A DNA stretch of 64,000 nt. Source: Paraburkholderia sp. SOS3. Lineage in GTDB: Bacteria; Pseudomonadota; Gammaproteobacteria; Burkholderiales; Burkholderiaceae. The DNA lies in the NCBI RefSeq assembly GCF_001922345.1, contig NZ_CP018812.1:558001-622000 (forward strand). Direction: 5' to 3'. Positions 27,773 through 36,936 of this stretch are shown here, piece by piece. The notes under the pieces were generated by a model that had not been told where the DNA came from, searched no databases, and saw only the letters and a list, made by a program, of their open reading frames with translations. Made by a program: the position numbers and the translations under genes. Position 1 is the first letter of the stretch. Each line of letters begins with the position of its first letter.

Positions 27773-28984
27773 CTATGGCGTCGAAGCCTGCGGCTTCAGT
27801 TCCAAAGGCTGTGCATTGATCCTGATGCGAAATAGCGTATAGGGCTTCTTGCGCAGATCGCGGCCATGATTGAACTGCGCCTGGCGGTTGAGCTGATTCG
27901 CCGTGAAATACAGATAACCGTCCGTGCCGATCGACAACGCATCGGGCCACAGAATGCGCGGGTCGTGCGCAATCGTGACCCATGTGCCGTCGGGCAGCAT
28001 CTTGCGGATGCTGTTGCGCTCGTAATCGCCCGCATAGACCGCGCCGTCGGCGTCGGACGCGAGCCCGTCCGATGCGCCTTTTTCTCCGAGGTCGCGCACG
28101 CTCGCTTCGACTTCGCCGTCATCGGCATGGCGGTCGCGCAGAAACTGCGTCGCCACCGAATACAGGTGCCGGCTCGACAGAGGCGAGAAGTAGAGAATGT
28201 TGCCGTCCGCCGACAACGCGAGTCCGTCCGCTGCGAAATGCGCCGGTGCCGGCTTGCCGCCGGGACCGTCCTCGGTCATTTCGATGCCTTCGACAACGGG
28301 GATGAATGCCGGGTCGCCCTGCGTGGCCGGATGCGCTTCCAGGGTCCGCCATGCGTCGCCGCTCGCGAGATCGACGACGATAATGCCGCCCGGACCCGCC
28401 GGCGAAGAATCGGACAGATACGCGACGCCTTCCTTGCCGTAGCGGAAATCGAAGCGTACATCGTCGATATACGACATCGGCAGCAACACGTTCGGCTCGA
28501 AGACGATGGTCTTCACCACTTTGTCCGTCGCGAGATCGACGGCGACGAGTTTCGCGCCGCCTTGCACGGGCGGCGCGAATTTCGGCGCGGCCGTATCGAG
28601 TATCCACAGACGGTTGCGATAGTCGGCAACGATGTTCTGTACGCTAAGCAGCGTCGTTCCCGGATGCATCGGGTCCGGCCGGTTGATCCGCGCATTCGGA
28701 TACGGCACCACGTGCCCGTCTACGATCTCGCCGACCGTGAACGGCACGTCGTCGCCCCAGCGCGGATAGTTGACGAACAGGCGCCCGTTCGGCGCTTTCG
28801 CGACACCGGACGGCATTGCACCATAGAACTCGTGGACGGGCTCGATGTGGCCGATCGAGCGTTCCTTAGGCAGCGCCAGGGCATCGTCGTGCGTGGCGGT
28901 TTGCGCGTGTGCGAGGCCCGCCCAAACGGCGAGCGCAGCGGCGCTTGCGGCTGCCGCCGCTGCTGCATATCTGCCGAAGGTCAT
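27773..28984 (-). CDS. Major royal jelly/yellow-family secreted protein
   Basis: 403 aa. The signal peptide ends in AGLAHA before QTATHDD. The rest is a six-bladed propeller of the yellow/MRJP family (FVNYPRWGDDVPFTVGEI, YRNRLWILDTAAP, YIDDVRFDFRYG, YLSDSSPAGPGGIIVVDL, ALSADGNILYFSPLSSRHLYSV). Bacterial members are sometimes called L-dopachrome tautomerase-related; the true substrate is unknown. The third secreted propeller-like protein within 5 kb. Confidence 0.9.
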   Translation of the reverse strand: MTFGRYAAAAAAASAAALAVWAGLAHAQTATHDDALALPKERSIGHIEPVHEFYGAMPSGVAKAPNGRLFVNYPRWGDDVPFTVGEIVDGHVVPYPNARINRPDPMHPGTTLLSVQNIVADYRNRLWILDTAAPKFAPPVQGGAKLVAVDLATDKVVKTIVFEPNVLLPMSYIDDVRFDFRYGKEGVAYLSDSSPAGPGGIIVVDLASGDAWRTLEAHPATQGDPAFIPVVEGIEMTEDGPGGKPAPAHFAADGLALSADGNILYFSPLSSRHLYSVATQFLRDRHADDGEVEASVRDLGEKGASDGLASDADGAVYAGDYERNSIRKMLPDGTWVTIAHDPRILWPDALSIGTDGYLYFTANQLNRQAQFNHGRDLRKKPYTLFRIRINAQPLELKPQASTP

Positions 28985-29456
28985 GCGGCACCCTCCTCGA
29001 TGCGGGTTCGATCGCGTTCGGTGTCCGGGCTCAACGCGAGCTTAAGCACGAGTTTAAGCACGAGTTTAAGCACGCGCTTTGGCTTTTGTGCTTTACGCGC
29101 ATGTGAACGCTTCAAGGCTCGATTGAATCAGGTCGCCGCCTTGCGCCTTGTCGCAGATGCATGGTCCGACTCCGCACTGCAATATCCGGCGAAAATGGAA
29201 AGCCGCATAGGGGCTGGCGAGCGGGCCTGGACGTTTTGCCGTGTATGGCGTGTGCCAACACCGCGTGCCGAAGTGTTGTCGCTGACAAAACGTTTTGCGG
29301 CCGGCGACACGTCTGGAGATTTCCCGCACTTGGGCGCAAACACCCGCCGCGCAACGCTTCGCTTCAAACCGGCAACGCTTCGCCCGTTTTTTGCGGATGC
29401 ATGGCCACGGGCGCAGCAGCGCCTGTCAGTCAATTGCGTTGCAATGGAGTCGGGAA
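28985..29456. other. Non-coding region with a 12-base tandem repeat
   Basis: TTAAGCACGAGT is repeated nearly three times at 29042-29074, just upstream of the yellow-family gene. A direct repeat CAACGCTTCGC occurs at 29353 and 29373. No gene could be supported. Confidence 0.5.
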
Positions 29457-29780
29457 ATGTGGATCGATCAAGTCAGTCCGGATTTGCGGCAGAAGGGCAA
29501 GACCTTTGTTCAGCGTTTGCTCGCGGGCGGTACAGCCGCTGCAATCGTGCTCGCGCTCGCCGGCGGCGCAGCGCTTTGGCACGAAGAGCGTACGGCCTCT
29601 ATCGAAGCGTCGTCGGACATGTCGCTGCGCGACCAGGTGTGGGATGGCCGCGTCGGTACGGCTATGGCGGGCGATCACGCGGGCCGCATCTACGCTGTCG
29701 TCGATGCGTTCTCCGGCAGCGAGGAAGCGATCGTGAGCGCGGTTCGCGACTGTAATGAAGGACGCAGCAAGCTTCAGTGA
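29457..29780 (+). CDS. Small hypothetical membrane protein
   Basis: 107 aa from the ATG at 29457 preceded by GGAGTCGGGAA. One hydrophobic segment (LLAGGTAAAIVLALAGGAALW, about residues 21-41) would anchor it in the inner membrane, with about 65 polar residues after it. No family recognised. Confidence 0.45.
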   Translation: MWIDQVSPDLRQKGKTFVQRLLAGGTAAAIVLALAGGAALWHEERTASIEASSDMSLRDQVWDGRVGTAMAGDHAGRIYAVVDAFSGSEEAIVSAVRDCNEGRSKLQ

Positions 29781-29958
29781 GCCGCTGCATCGACATCGTG
29801 TGCTCTCCCCCGCGTTCGGGTGCCTCGGAATAAACTTCGGCGCCAAGCGTTTGAAAGAAGGCCGGACGGGGCGTCTTCGTCCGCACGCGAACGCAAGAGG
29901 ATCCATCGATGCCCACGCTGAACAATCGGAAAGCCAACGGGATTGCCGGGAGGCGCGA

Positions 29959-30957
29959 ATGACGGTTCGCGCGGCGATCGTAGGCATGGGCAGATGGGGA
30001 CAACGCCTCGCGCTGTCGCTGCAGGGAAGCGGCAAGATTCAATTCGTGGCCGGTGTGACGCGACGCGTCGGGCGGGCGCAGGAATTCGCCGATACGCACG
30101 GCATTCCGCTGACGAGTCACTATGACGACGTGATCTCGAATCCCGCGATCGACGCGGTCGTGCTCGCGACGCCGCATAGGCAGCACGCGCAGCAGGTGCT
30201 TGCCGCCGTGGCCGCCGGAAAACATGTGCTTTGCGAAAAACCGTTCACGCTCGATCGCGTGTCGGCTGCGCGATGCATCGAAGCGGCGCAGGCGGCTGGC
30301 ATCGTACTCGCGGTCGGCATGAATCGCCGCTTTTTGCCTGCCGTTCGCGATCTGATGGCGCGCGCGCGTTCAGGCGATCTCGGCACATTGCTGCACGTCG
30401 AAGCGAACTATTCGGCTAACGCGATCGGCTTTTATCCCGCTGGATCGTGGCGTCTCGATCCAGCGGAAGTGCCGTGCGGCGGCCTGACGGGCCTCGGCAT
30501 CCATATGATCGACTCGATGATCGAAATGCTCGGGCCCGTGCAAAGCGTAGTAGCGGTATCGTCGAGCCGGATGATCTCCGAAATCGACGACGTGACGGCA
30601 GTGCTGCTCGAGTTCGCTTCGGGCGCGAGCGCCTCGCTGTCGACAATGCTCGCGACGCCGATGATCTGGCGCCTGCACGCGTTCGGTTCCGCGGCACACG
30701 CGGAATTGCGCGGCATCGCGCGGCTCGAGGTGACGCGGCGCAATGATGCGCCTGCGCAGGTGTTCGACTACGCGCCGGTCGATATCGAGCGCATGGAGCT
30801 CGAAGCGTTCGCCGATGCCGTGAAGGGTTACGCGCCGTTTCCCGTGCCACTCGACGATGCGTACCATGTCGTTGCCGTATGCGAAGCGATCGTGCGGTCT
30901 GCGGCGACCGGTGAGCGCGTCGAGCTTGATCCGGTGCTCGCGGTTAGCCAGGCATGA
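29959..30957 (+). CDS. Gfo/Idh/MocA-family oxidoreductase
   Basis: 332 aa NAD(P)-dependent sugar-type dehydrogenase. The N-terminal Rossmann fold has AAIVGMGRWGQR. The family motif CEKPF, with the catalytic-region Lys, is in KHVLCEKPFTLD. The C-terminal alpha/beta substrate domain spans about 130-330. GGGAGGCG precedes the ATG. The cytochrome c gene begins 4 bases downstream. The substrate cannot be told. Confidence 0.92.
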   Translation: MTVRAAIVGMGRWGQRLALSLQGSGKIQFVAGVTRRVGRAQEFADTHGIPLTSHYDDVISNPAIDAVVLATPHRQHAQQVLAAVAAGKHVLCEKPFTLDRVSAARCIEAAQAAGIVLAVGMNRRFLPAVRDLMARARSGDLGTLLHVEANYSANAIGFYPAGSWRLDPAEVPCGGLTGLGIHMIDSMIEMLGPVQSVVAVSSSRMISEIDDVTAVLLEFASGASASLSTMLATPMIWRLHAFGSAAHAELRGIARLEVTRRNDAPAQVFDYAPVDIERMELEAFADAVKGYAPFPVPLDDAYHVVAVCEAIVRSAATGERVELDPVLAVSQA

Positions 30958-30961
30958 CGCC

Positions 30962-31825
30962 ATGAAGAAGATAGTGACGATCGCGGCTGCATTCGCGTTG
31001 TGTTGCGCCAGTCTCGGTGCCGGCATTCAGGCCTTTGCCGATGCGCCTGCGCTAGTGGTGAAGAGCAGCGACGGCGAACGCAGCTTTACCGCTAGCGACT
31101 TGCTCGCAAGACCGGACATCAAAAGCGTGAACCTGACCGGTACCGCAAGCGGCGATATCTATCGGCACAAGGTCGAATATCGCGCGGTGCCGCTGCTGGC
31201 GTTGCTCGGCAATCATCCCGAGGCGCACTTCGATACGGTAGAGGTGCAGGCCACCGACGGTTTCGTCAGCGAGATTCCGCTGACACTCGTTCAACGCGGT
31301 GCGAAAAACGGCGCTATCGCATGGCTTGCGGTCGAAGACCCGGCGCACCCGTGGCCCGCGCTGCCGAAGGAAACCGCGTCTGCAGGGCCGTTCTATCTGA
31401 TCTGGCAATTCCCGGAGCGTTCGGGCGTGAGCCGCGAGCAATGGCCGTATAAAGTGGCGCGCATTTCACTCGTCGAAAGTCCCGATCATCGCTGGCCGCA
31501 GCTTGCGGTGCCGGCGAGGTTTGCGGGCGATGCCGGCGTCAGGCGCGGCCACGACGTATTCGTCGTGCAATGCATTGCGTGTCACAAGATGAACGGCGGC
31601 GGCGCCGGCAGTGTCGGCCCGGATCTCGGCCAGCCGATGAACGTCACGCAATACTTCAAGGACGCAGGCCTGCGCGCGCTGATTCGCGATCCGCACAAGG
31701 TGCGGACATGGCCCGAGCAGCGCATGATCGGCTTCGGGCCTTCGGTGATCCCGGATGCCGATATCGAGGCGCTGCTGAAATACCTGCACGCGATGGCGAG
31801 CGCGAAGCTAACGCTCGCCGATTAA
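30962..31825 (+). CDS. Secreted cytochrome c with N-terminal molybdopterin-like domain
   Basis: 287 aa. Signal peptide MKKIVTIAAAFALCCASLGA.. ending near AFADA. Residues about 30-190 resemble the oxidoreductase molybdopterin-binding fold found alone in some electron-transfer proteins (DGERSFTASDLLARPDI, VEVQATDGFVSEIPL). A class I cytochrome c follows with heme site CIACH at 204-208 and a Met-containing C-terminal helix. It probably accepts electrons in the periplasm. Whether it works with the preceding oxidoreductase (cytoplasmic, 4-base gap) is unclear. Confidence 0.85.
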   Translation: MKKIVTIAAAFALCCASLGAGIQAFADAPALVVKSSDGERSFTASDLLARPDIKSVNLTGTASGDIYRHKVEYRAVPLLALLGNHPEAHFDTVEVQATDGFVSEIPLTLVQRGAKNGAIAWLAVEDPAHPWPALPKETASAGPFYLIWQFPERSGVSREQWPYKVARISLVESPDHRWPQLAVPARFAGDAGVRRGHDVFVVQCIACHKMNGGGAGSVGPDLGQPMNVTQYFKDAGLRALIRDPHKVRTWPEQRMIGFGPSVIPDADIEALLKYLHAMASAKLTLAD

Positions 31826-32799
31826 CTTGCTCTGGACCAGCGCGCCTGCTGCATGCCGGCGCCTTCATGCAGCGCGGCGCCCGGCCACGCGCCGCTTTCG
31901 ACGAGCTCCGCGGCCTGCGCGCGAATCATATGCGCGACGTCCCACAGCCCATCTGGTATGACGCGATTCTGTGGCCACGCGAGCGCGACATCACGCCTGA
32001 TCACCGGGTTTTGCAGCGGATAGCAGTTGAGCCGTTTGGCCGCGACTTCCTCGATGACGGAGGCCGAAGGCAACACCGTGCACCCGCAATGCGCGAGCAC
32101 GAGCCGCTTGGTGATCGAAATCGAGCCATCGCATTCGAGCGCAATGTTTGGTTTGAAGCCATGCTTCGCCGCGACCGTTTCGACCATCACGCGCAAGCCG
32201 TGATGCGTGCTCGGCAGGATCAGCGGCACCTTCGCGAGAACGTGCACGTCGACCGGCCCTTCGGGGTGCGCGAAATCGGGCGGCGTGACGAGGCAGACCT
32301 GCTCGGACATCAGCGGATCGAACTGCGTCGAGCCCGGATACTCGGGCACATACATGATCGCAAGATCGACCTCGCCGTCGGCAAGCCAACCGAGAATATG
32401 ACTCGCGAGACCTTCGATAAACCGGATGCGCGTGTTCGGATAGCGCGCCTTGAGCGTGTGGCCGAGGCTGCCGAACATGATGCGTGCGATGGTCGGCTGG
32501 GCGGCGATGCACAGGCTTGCGGGACCGAGGCCGATGGTGCTGCGCATCGCATCGCGCGCTTCGTGCAGCGTGCGTTCGAGCGCCGTTGCGTAGCCGAGCA
32601 GCTGTTCGCCGTGTTCGGTCAGCCAGACGCCGCGGCCGCTGCGCCGAAAGAGCCGCACGCCGAGCTCCGCTTCGAGCATGCCGATGCGGCGACTCACGGT
32701 CGACTGGTTCGCACCGAGCTCCATCGCCGCGCGGGAGATGCTGCCGGTTCTGGCGACGCGCGCGAACAGTTCGAGGTCGTCGGAATTCACGCGCGTCAC
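31822..32799 (-). CDS. LysR-family regulator
   Basis: 325 aa from the GTG at 32799, which overlaps the aminotransferase stop (GTGA); a second GTG lies at 32790. The helix-turn-helix is at about 8-65 (FARVARTGSISRAAMELGANQSTVSRRI) and the sensor domain follows. Last gene of the HpcH-aminotransferase-LysR operon, so it probably regulates that pathway. Its 3' end overlaps the convergent cytochrome gene by 4 bases. Confidence 0.92.
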   Translation of the reverse strand: MTRVNSDDLELFARVARTGSISRAAMELGANQSTVSRRIGMLEAELGVRLFRRSGRGVWLTEHGEQLLGYATALERTLHEARDAMRSTIGLGPASLCIAAQPTIARIMFGSLGHTLKARYPNTRIRFIEGLASHILGWLADGEVDLAIMYVPEYPGSTQFDPLMSEQVCLVTPPDFAHPEGPVDVHVLAKVPLILPSTHHGLRVMVETVAAKHGFKPNIALECDGSISITKRLVLAHCGCTVLPSASVIEEVAAKRLNCYPLQNPVIRRDVALAWPQNRVIPDGLWDVAHMIRAQAAELVESGAWPGAALHEGAGMQQARWSRAS

Positions 32800-34004
32800 C
32801 GCACCGGATGCATATGCGCGTTCAGCACCGCGACCGCGCTTTCGAGCGCGCCATCGCCGATCGGCACGTCCATCAGGCGCAGCGTTGCTTCGACGCCGGC
32901 GAGGCAGCCGAGAATCATCGCCTCGTTGACGTCGCCGAGATGCCCGATGCGAAACACCTTGCCGCTGTGCGGTCCGAGGCCGCCTGCGAGCGCGACCTGA
33001 AAGCGCTCGCGCGCGATCGTATAGATCTCGGCCGGGTCGATGCCTTCGCGCACGCCGATCGCGGTGATCGACGCGGAGCGCGCGGCCGGATCCTTCGTCA
33101 TCAGCCACAGCGCGCCGTGCTCGCCCCATCGTTCGACGGCAGCATGGACCGCGCGCGAGATGCGCAGATGTCGCGCAAACACCGCGTCGTACCCTTCGCG
33201 TTCGATCAGCTGCAGCGACACCTCGAGGCCCATCAGGTGGCTTTCGGGAGGCGTGCCGCAAAATTTGCGGTAGCCGAGCGGGCTCTTGCGCAAATTCCAG
33301 TTCCAGTACACGCGCGGCGTCGGATTATCGCGTGCGACGTTCAGCGCTTTTTCGTCGACGGCGGTAAAGGACATGCCCGGCGGCAGCATCAATGCCTTTT
33401 GCGAGGCGCCGATCGCGACGTCGACGCCCCACGCGTCCATCTCGAACGGTGTCGCGGCAAGCGATGCGACGACGTCGACGACGAGTAGCGCCGGATGCTG
33501 CGCGCGGTCGATTGCCTGCCGCACTGCGCGGATGTCGCTCGTCACGCCCGTCGACGTATCGGTCTGCACGGCGAAGACCGCGACGATTTCGTGCGATTTG
33601 TCCGCGCGCAATGCGGCTTCGACGAGGCCCGGATCGATCGGCGAGCCGGCTCGCGCCTCGGTGCGGATCGCATGCGCGCCGCAGCCTTCCGCGGTCTGTG
33701 CCCAGGTTTCGCTGAAATGTCCGCTGCCGGCGACGAGCACCTTGCTGCCGGGCGGCAGCAGATTGACGATCGCGGCTTCCCACGCGCCGTGACCGTTCGC
33801 GGTGTACATCATGACGTCCGCGTGCTTCGTGCCGAGCAGCCGTTGCAGCCCGCGCTCGCAATTTTCGATAACGGCAGCGAGGCGCGGATCATTCAGATCG
33901 AATGGCTGGGCGCTCATCGCGTTGCGCACGAGGTCCGGTACGTGTGTAGGCCCAGGCGTGTGCAGAAGTTTGATGCCGACTGCCGTCGGGAGATTCGGGT
34001 TCAT
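32796..34004 (-). CDS. Alanine/serine-glyoxylate aminotransferase family protein
   Basis: 402 aa from the ATG at 34004. A fold-type I PLP enzyme; the PLP lysine is in VDVAIGASQKALMLPPG. It resembles serine-glyoxylate and 2-aminoethylphosphonate/purine-catabolism aminotransferases (HTPGPTHVPDLVRNAM, MYTANGHGAWEAA). Its operon with an HpcH-type aldolase suggests a pathway yielding or using glyoxylate or pyruvate, but the amino donor cannot be set. Confidence 0.88.
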   Translation of the reverse strand: MNPNLPTAVGIKLLHTPGPTHVPDLVRNAMSAQPFDLNDPRLAAVIENCERGLQRLLGTKHADVMMYTANGHGAWEAAIVNLLPPGSKVLVAGSGHFSETWAQTAEGCGAHAIRTEARAGSPIDPGLVEAALRADKSHEIVAVFAVQTDTSTGVTSDIRAVRQAIDRAQHPALLVVDVVASLAATPFEMDAWGVDVAIGASQKALMLPPGMSFTAVDEKALNVARDNPTPRVYWNWNLRKSPLGYRKFCGTPPESHLMGLEVSLQLIEREGYDAVFARHLRISRAVHAAVERWGEHGALWLMTKDPAARSASITAIGVREGIDPAEIYTIARERFQVALAGGLGPHSGKVFRIGHLGDVNEAMILGCLAGVEATLRLMDVPIGDGALESAVAVLNAHMHPVR

Positions 34005-34060
34005 GGGCGCGGATCGGTTCTGTTTTAATAAGGTTGGCGCGCGCATGATTATGCCTGGTA

Positions 34061-34091
34061 CGGCGACCCGGGCGCGGCGCGCGGGTCGCCG
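34061..34091. other. Hairpin between the HpcH aldolase and aminotransferase genes
   Basis: CGGCGACCCG and CGGGTCGCCG pair around an 11-base spacer. There is no T run; it may tune expression of the downstream gene or stabilise the upstream message. Confidence 0.45.
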
Positions 34092-34097
34092 CCGGAT

Positions 34098-34895
34098 TCA
34101 GGCTTCGCTGCGCAGTTTTGCGAGCGTGCCCATGAACAATTGTACCGATGCCTGGATGTACATCGGATCGAAGCCGAGAAACAGATCGTTCACGCCGAGA
34201 CGTATTGCTTCGGCCGCCTGCTCGGGCGTGATCGCGAATGAAGTCAGGCGCGGGCGTTTCGCCTTGATCTTGCGCATCACTTCTTCGATTGTTTTCCGCA
34301 CTTCGGGATGGTTCGGGCCGTCGCTATAACCCATATTCACGGAGAGATCGAACGGCGCGGGAATGGCGCCGGCCACGCCTTCGAGGTCTAGAATCGCGTC
34401 GAGGTCGCGCACCGCGCCTGGATGCTCGATCAGCACATAGACGTGCGTTTCGGCATTCGCGCGCTTCGCGTAGTCGAGCATATTGGTTTGCCATTGGTAT
34501 TGCGTGCGGAACGGGCCCCAGCCGCGGATGCCCTGCGGCGGATATTTGGCGTAGGACACGGCATCTTCAGCGTCCTTGAGACAGGTGATCATCGGCACGA
34601 CAATGGCTTTGGCGCCGCTGTCGAGCGCGAGCTTGATCTGCGCGGCGTCGTTGTGCGTGACGCGAATCCACGCTTCGGCCGGGGTGCCGATCGTCGCGGT
34701 GACCATTCTGTAAGCGGTCTCGATCGAGATCGGGCCATGTTCCATGTCGATCAGCACATAGTCGAAACCGGCACGCGCGAACATTTGCACCAATTCGGGG
34801 GACGGCGATGTGACGCCGATTCCGAGCGTCACGCCTTCAGGCTTTTGCAGCGGGTTGGAGAGGTAAGCAGACGGGTTGGCTGGGCTTTGTTGCAT
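34098..34895 (-). CDS. HpcH/HpaI aldolase / citrate lyase-family protein
   Basis: 265 aa class II metal-dependent aldolase. Motifs: FDYVLIDMEHGPIS, with the base and metal Glu region, IVVPMI and KYPPQGIRGWGP. Members cleave 2-keto-3-deoxy or 4-hydroxy-2-oxo acids to pyruvate plus an aldehyde. First gene of the operon with the aminotransferase and LysR. The substrate is not determinable from sequence. Confidence 0.92.
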   Translation of the reverse strand: MQQSPANPSAYLSNPLQKPEGVTLGIGVTSPSPELVQMFARAGFDYVLIDMEHGPISIETAYRMVTATIGTPAEAWIRVTHNDAAQIKLALDSGAKAIVVPMITCLKDAEDAVSYAKYPPQGIRGWGPFRTQYQWQTNMLDYAKRANAETHVYVLIEHPGAVRDLDAILDLEGVAGAIPAPFDLSVNMGYSDGPNHPEVRKTIEEVMRKIKAKRPRLTSFAITPEQAAEAIRLGVNDLFLGFDPMYIQASVQLFMGTLAKLRSEA

Positions 34896-35125
34896 CGGGT
34901 AGCTCCTCTTGCTTGAAGGGAAGTTCGGGATCGGTCGGTCCGCGCAGATTGAGCGGCAAAGACTGAGCGGCGTACGGCCGCTCGTTGCCTATTCCTGATA
35001 ACACGCGAGCAGGTCGAAATAGTCCGCGCAAAAGTGCGGGGAGCGTGTGCGCGCTTGCACTGCACGCTGCGCTCAAGCTCAGGTAGTGCTATCTGACAGG
35101 TAACATCTATTCGGGGAGGTGTGCG

Positions 35126-35851
35126 GTGAAGGTCGTTCTTGCCTATATCGAGGAGCCGCCGTTTGGCTGGACCAACCCGGATCAGTCGGCGACAGGTGCC
35201 GATATCGAGCTGGCGGACTCGGTTTTGCGAGCGATAGGTGTCACACATGTCGAACATCGGCTGACAACGTTTGCCGAACTGCTGCCCGGTGTTCAGAGTG
35301 GGCGTTGGGATATGAATGTTCCGCTGTTCGTTACGTCCGAGCGCATCGCGAAAGTGGAGTTCAGCATACCGGTATGGGCGATCGGCGATGGATTTCTCGT
35401 GCGTAGCAGCAATCCCAAGGCATTGTATAGCTACGAGTCCATCGCCCAACGCCCCGACGCCCGGCTCGGCGTGATAGCCGGGCAGGTCCAGCACGGGTCC
35501 GCGCAAGCCAAAGGTGTACGTGATGTGCAGATTCTACTTTTCGAACAGCAGGCGCAGGCTGTTGCAGCGGTGGAGTCAGGTGAAATCGTTGCATATGCCA
35601 GCACCGCGCTCGGCAACCGGATCGTCGCCGAACATATCGGTCTTACGCGGGTCGAATCGGTCGACCATGAGTCGACCTTGGGCGACGGTAAAAGCGCGCC
35701 GGTCGGAGCGTTTTCATTCCGAAAGGAAAATCGCGCTTTAGTCGATGCGGTGAACAGGCAGTTGCGCGTTCACCTCGGTTCTGCCGAGCATCGGAAAAGC
35801 ATGGCGCGATTCGGTTTGAGTGAGCGCGAGATAGATCCTGTGTTGCGATAA
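35126..35851 (+). CDS. Amino-acid-type substrate-binding protein lacking a signal peptide
   Basis: 241 aa from a GTG with GGGAGG before it. The whole length matches the SBP family 3 fold (FGWTNPDQSATGADIELADSVLR, RWDMNVPLFVTSERIAKVEFSIP). It begins directly with the first strand (KVVLAYIEEPPF), so no export signal is present, and no permease or ATPase gene is nearby. It may be a cytoplasmic sensor or binding protein, or a truncated gene. Confidence 0.75.
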   Translation: MKVVLAYIEEPPFGWTNPDQSATGADIELADSVLRAIGVTHVEHRLTTFAELLPGVQSGRWDMNVPLFVTSERIAKVEFSIPVWAIGDGFLVRSSNPKALYSYESIAQRPDARLGVIAGQVQHGSAQAKGVRDVQILLFEQQAQAVAAVESGEIVAYASTALGNRIVAEHIGLTRVESVDHESTLGDGKSAPVGAFSFRKENRALVDAVNRQLRVHLGSAEHRKSMARFGLSEREIDPVLR

Positions 35852-35898
35852 TTTCGCGCGGAGTGATTGCAACGCAGCGACGCCGTTACGCCGCTATG

Positions 35899-36795
35899 CT
35901 ACGACTGTCTGGCCTCGAACATCTGCTGAACAAACGCCCCCATCGTTGCGAGCGACTGGCGCCCCGCATCGAGCTGTTGATAAAACAGACTCCATGCGTG
36001 AATCATGTCGGGCCAGATATCGAGCACCACGCGCACATCGGCTTGCGCCGCGTGGCGTGCGAGCCGCACGGAATCGTCGAGCAGCGTTTCCGCGGTGCCG
36101 ACGTGAATCAGCAACGGGGGAAGGCCGCTCAGGTCTCCATACAACGGTGACGCGAGCGGCATACGTGCGTCCGCTCCGTTCAGATAGGACGCGGCCGCTT
36201 CGAGCAGATACGGTTTCTGTATCAGCGGGTCCACATCTGCCTTCGATTCCATCGAATCTCCAGTCATTTCCAGATCGGTCCACGGCGAACTCAACCACGC
36301 GCATGACGGGAGCGGCACACCCATTTGCCGCAGCGAGATCAGTATCGCGAGCGCAAGTCCACCGCCGGCACTTTCGCCGGCCAGTGCGATGTTCTGCGGC
36401 ATATATCCTCGCGAGAGCAGAAAGCCGTATGCGGTCAACGCATCTTCGAGTGCGGCGGGGAACGGATGCTCGGGAGCGAGCCGGTAATCGGGCGCAAGCG
36501 TACGGGCGCGCGTCACGCGCCCGATCTCCGCGACCAGATGCCGATGCGTGGCGATGCCGCCTGAGATATAGGCGCCGCCGTGCAGGAACAGGATGACTCG
36601 CGTGGGGTCGGCAGCAGGTGTCGACGTCCATTCGGCCGGAACGCCATCGGCGTTCTCGGCTTCGACATGCGCGTCAGCTGGCGTCGCGTAGCGGCTGACG
36701 AGCGAGAGCAGACGTGTGCGCCGTTCGGCAAGACCGGTAGGGCGCGGCGCTGAAGCCAGCAGTTCGCGAATGCATTCGATCTGCGGATTGGCCAT
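35899..36795 (-). CDS. Alpha/beta hydrolase of the hormone-sensitive-lipase group
   Basis: 298 aa. Oxyanion motif FLHGGAY and nucleophile motif GESAGGG (Ser near residue 145); the Asp and His of the triad lie near the C-terminus in the VGTAETLLDD and DMIHAW regions. Such enzymes hydrolyse short acyl esters. CTCTCAGGAGAG precedes the start. No signal peptide, so cytoplasmic. Confidence 0.92.
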   Translation of the reverse strand: MANPQIECIRELLASAPRPTGLAERRTRLLSLVSRYATPADAHVEAENADGVPAEWTSTPAADPTRVILFLHGGAYISGGIATHRHLVAEIGRVTRARTLAPDYRLAPEHPFPAALEDALTAYGFLLSRGYMPQNIALAGESAGGGLALAILISLRQMGVPLPSCAWLSSPWTDLEMTGDSMESKADVDPLIQKPYLLEAAASYLNGADARMPLASPLYGDLSGLPPLLIHVGTAETLLDDSVRLARHAAQADVRVVLDIWPDMIHAWSLFYQQLDAGRQSLATMGAFVQQMFEARQS

Positions 36796-36936
36796 GTTCG
36801 CTCTCCTGAGAGATGCACATTAGCGAAATGGTAATGCAAAGCAGTCGTTCTTCAATGCATGGGAATGTGCGGTTGGTCACTTGTGATGCAACGTTTATAG
36901 AACTGCCCGCGAAGCCGCATATTCAAGGGTGCGACG

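Noticed and set aside
29358..29382. TTCGC pair resembling a PIP box before the small membrane protein gene
   Set aside because: The spacer is one base too long and no -10 element follows at 30-32 bases; it is part of a CAACGCTTCGC direct repeat.
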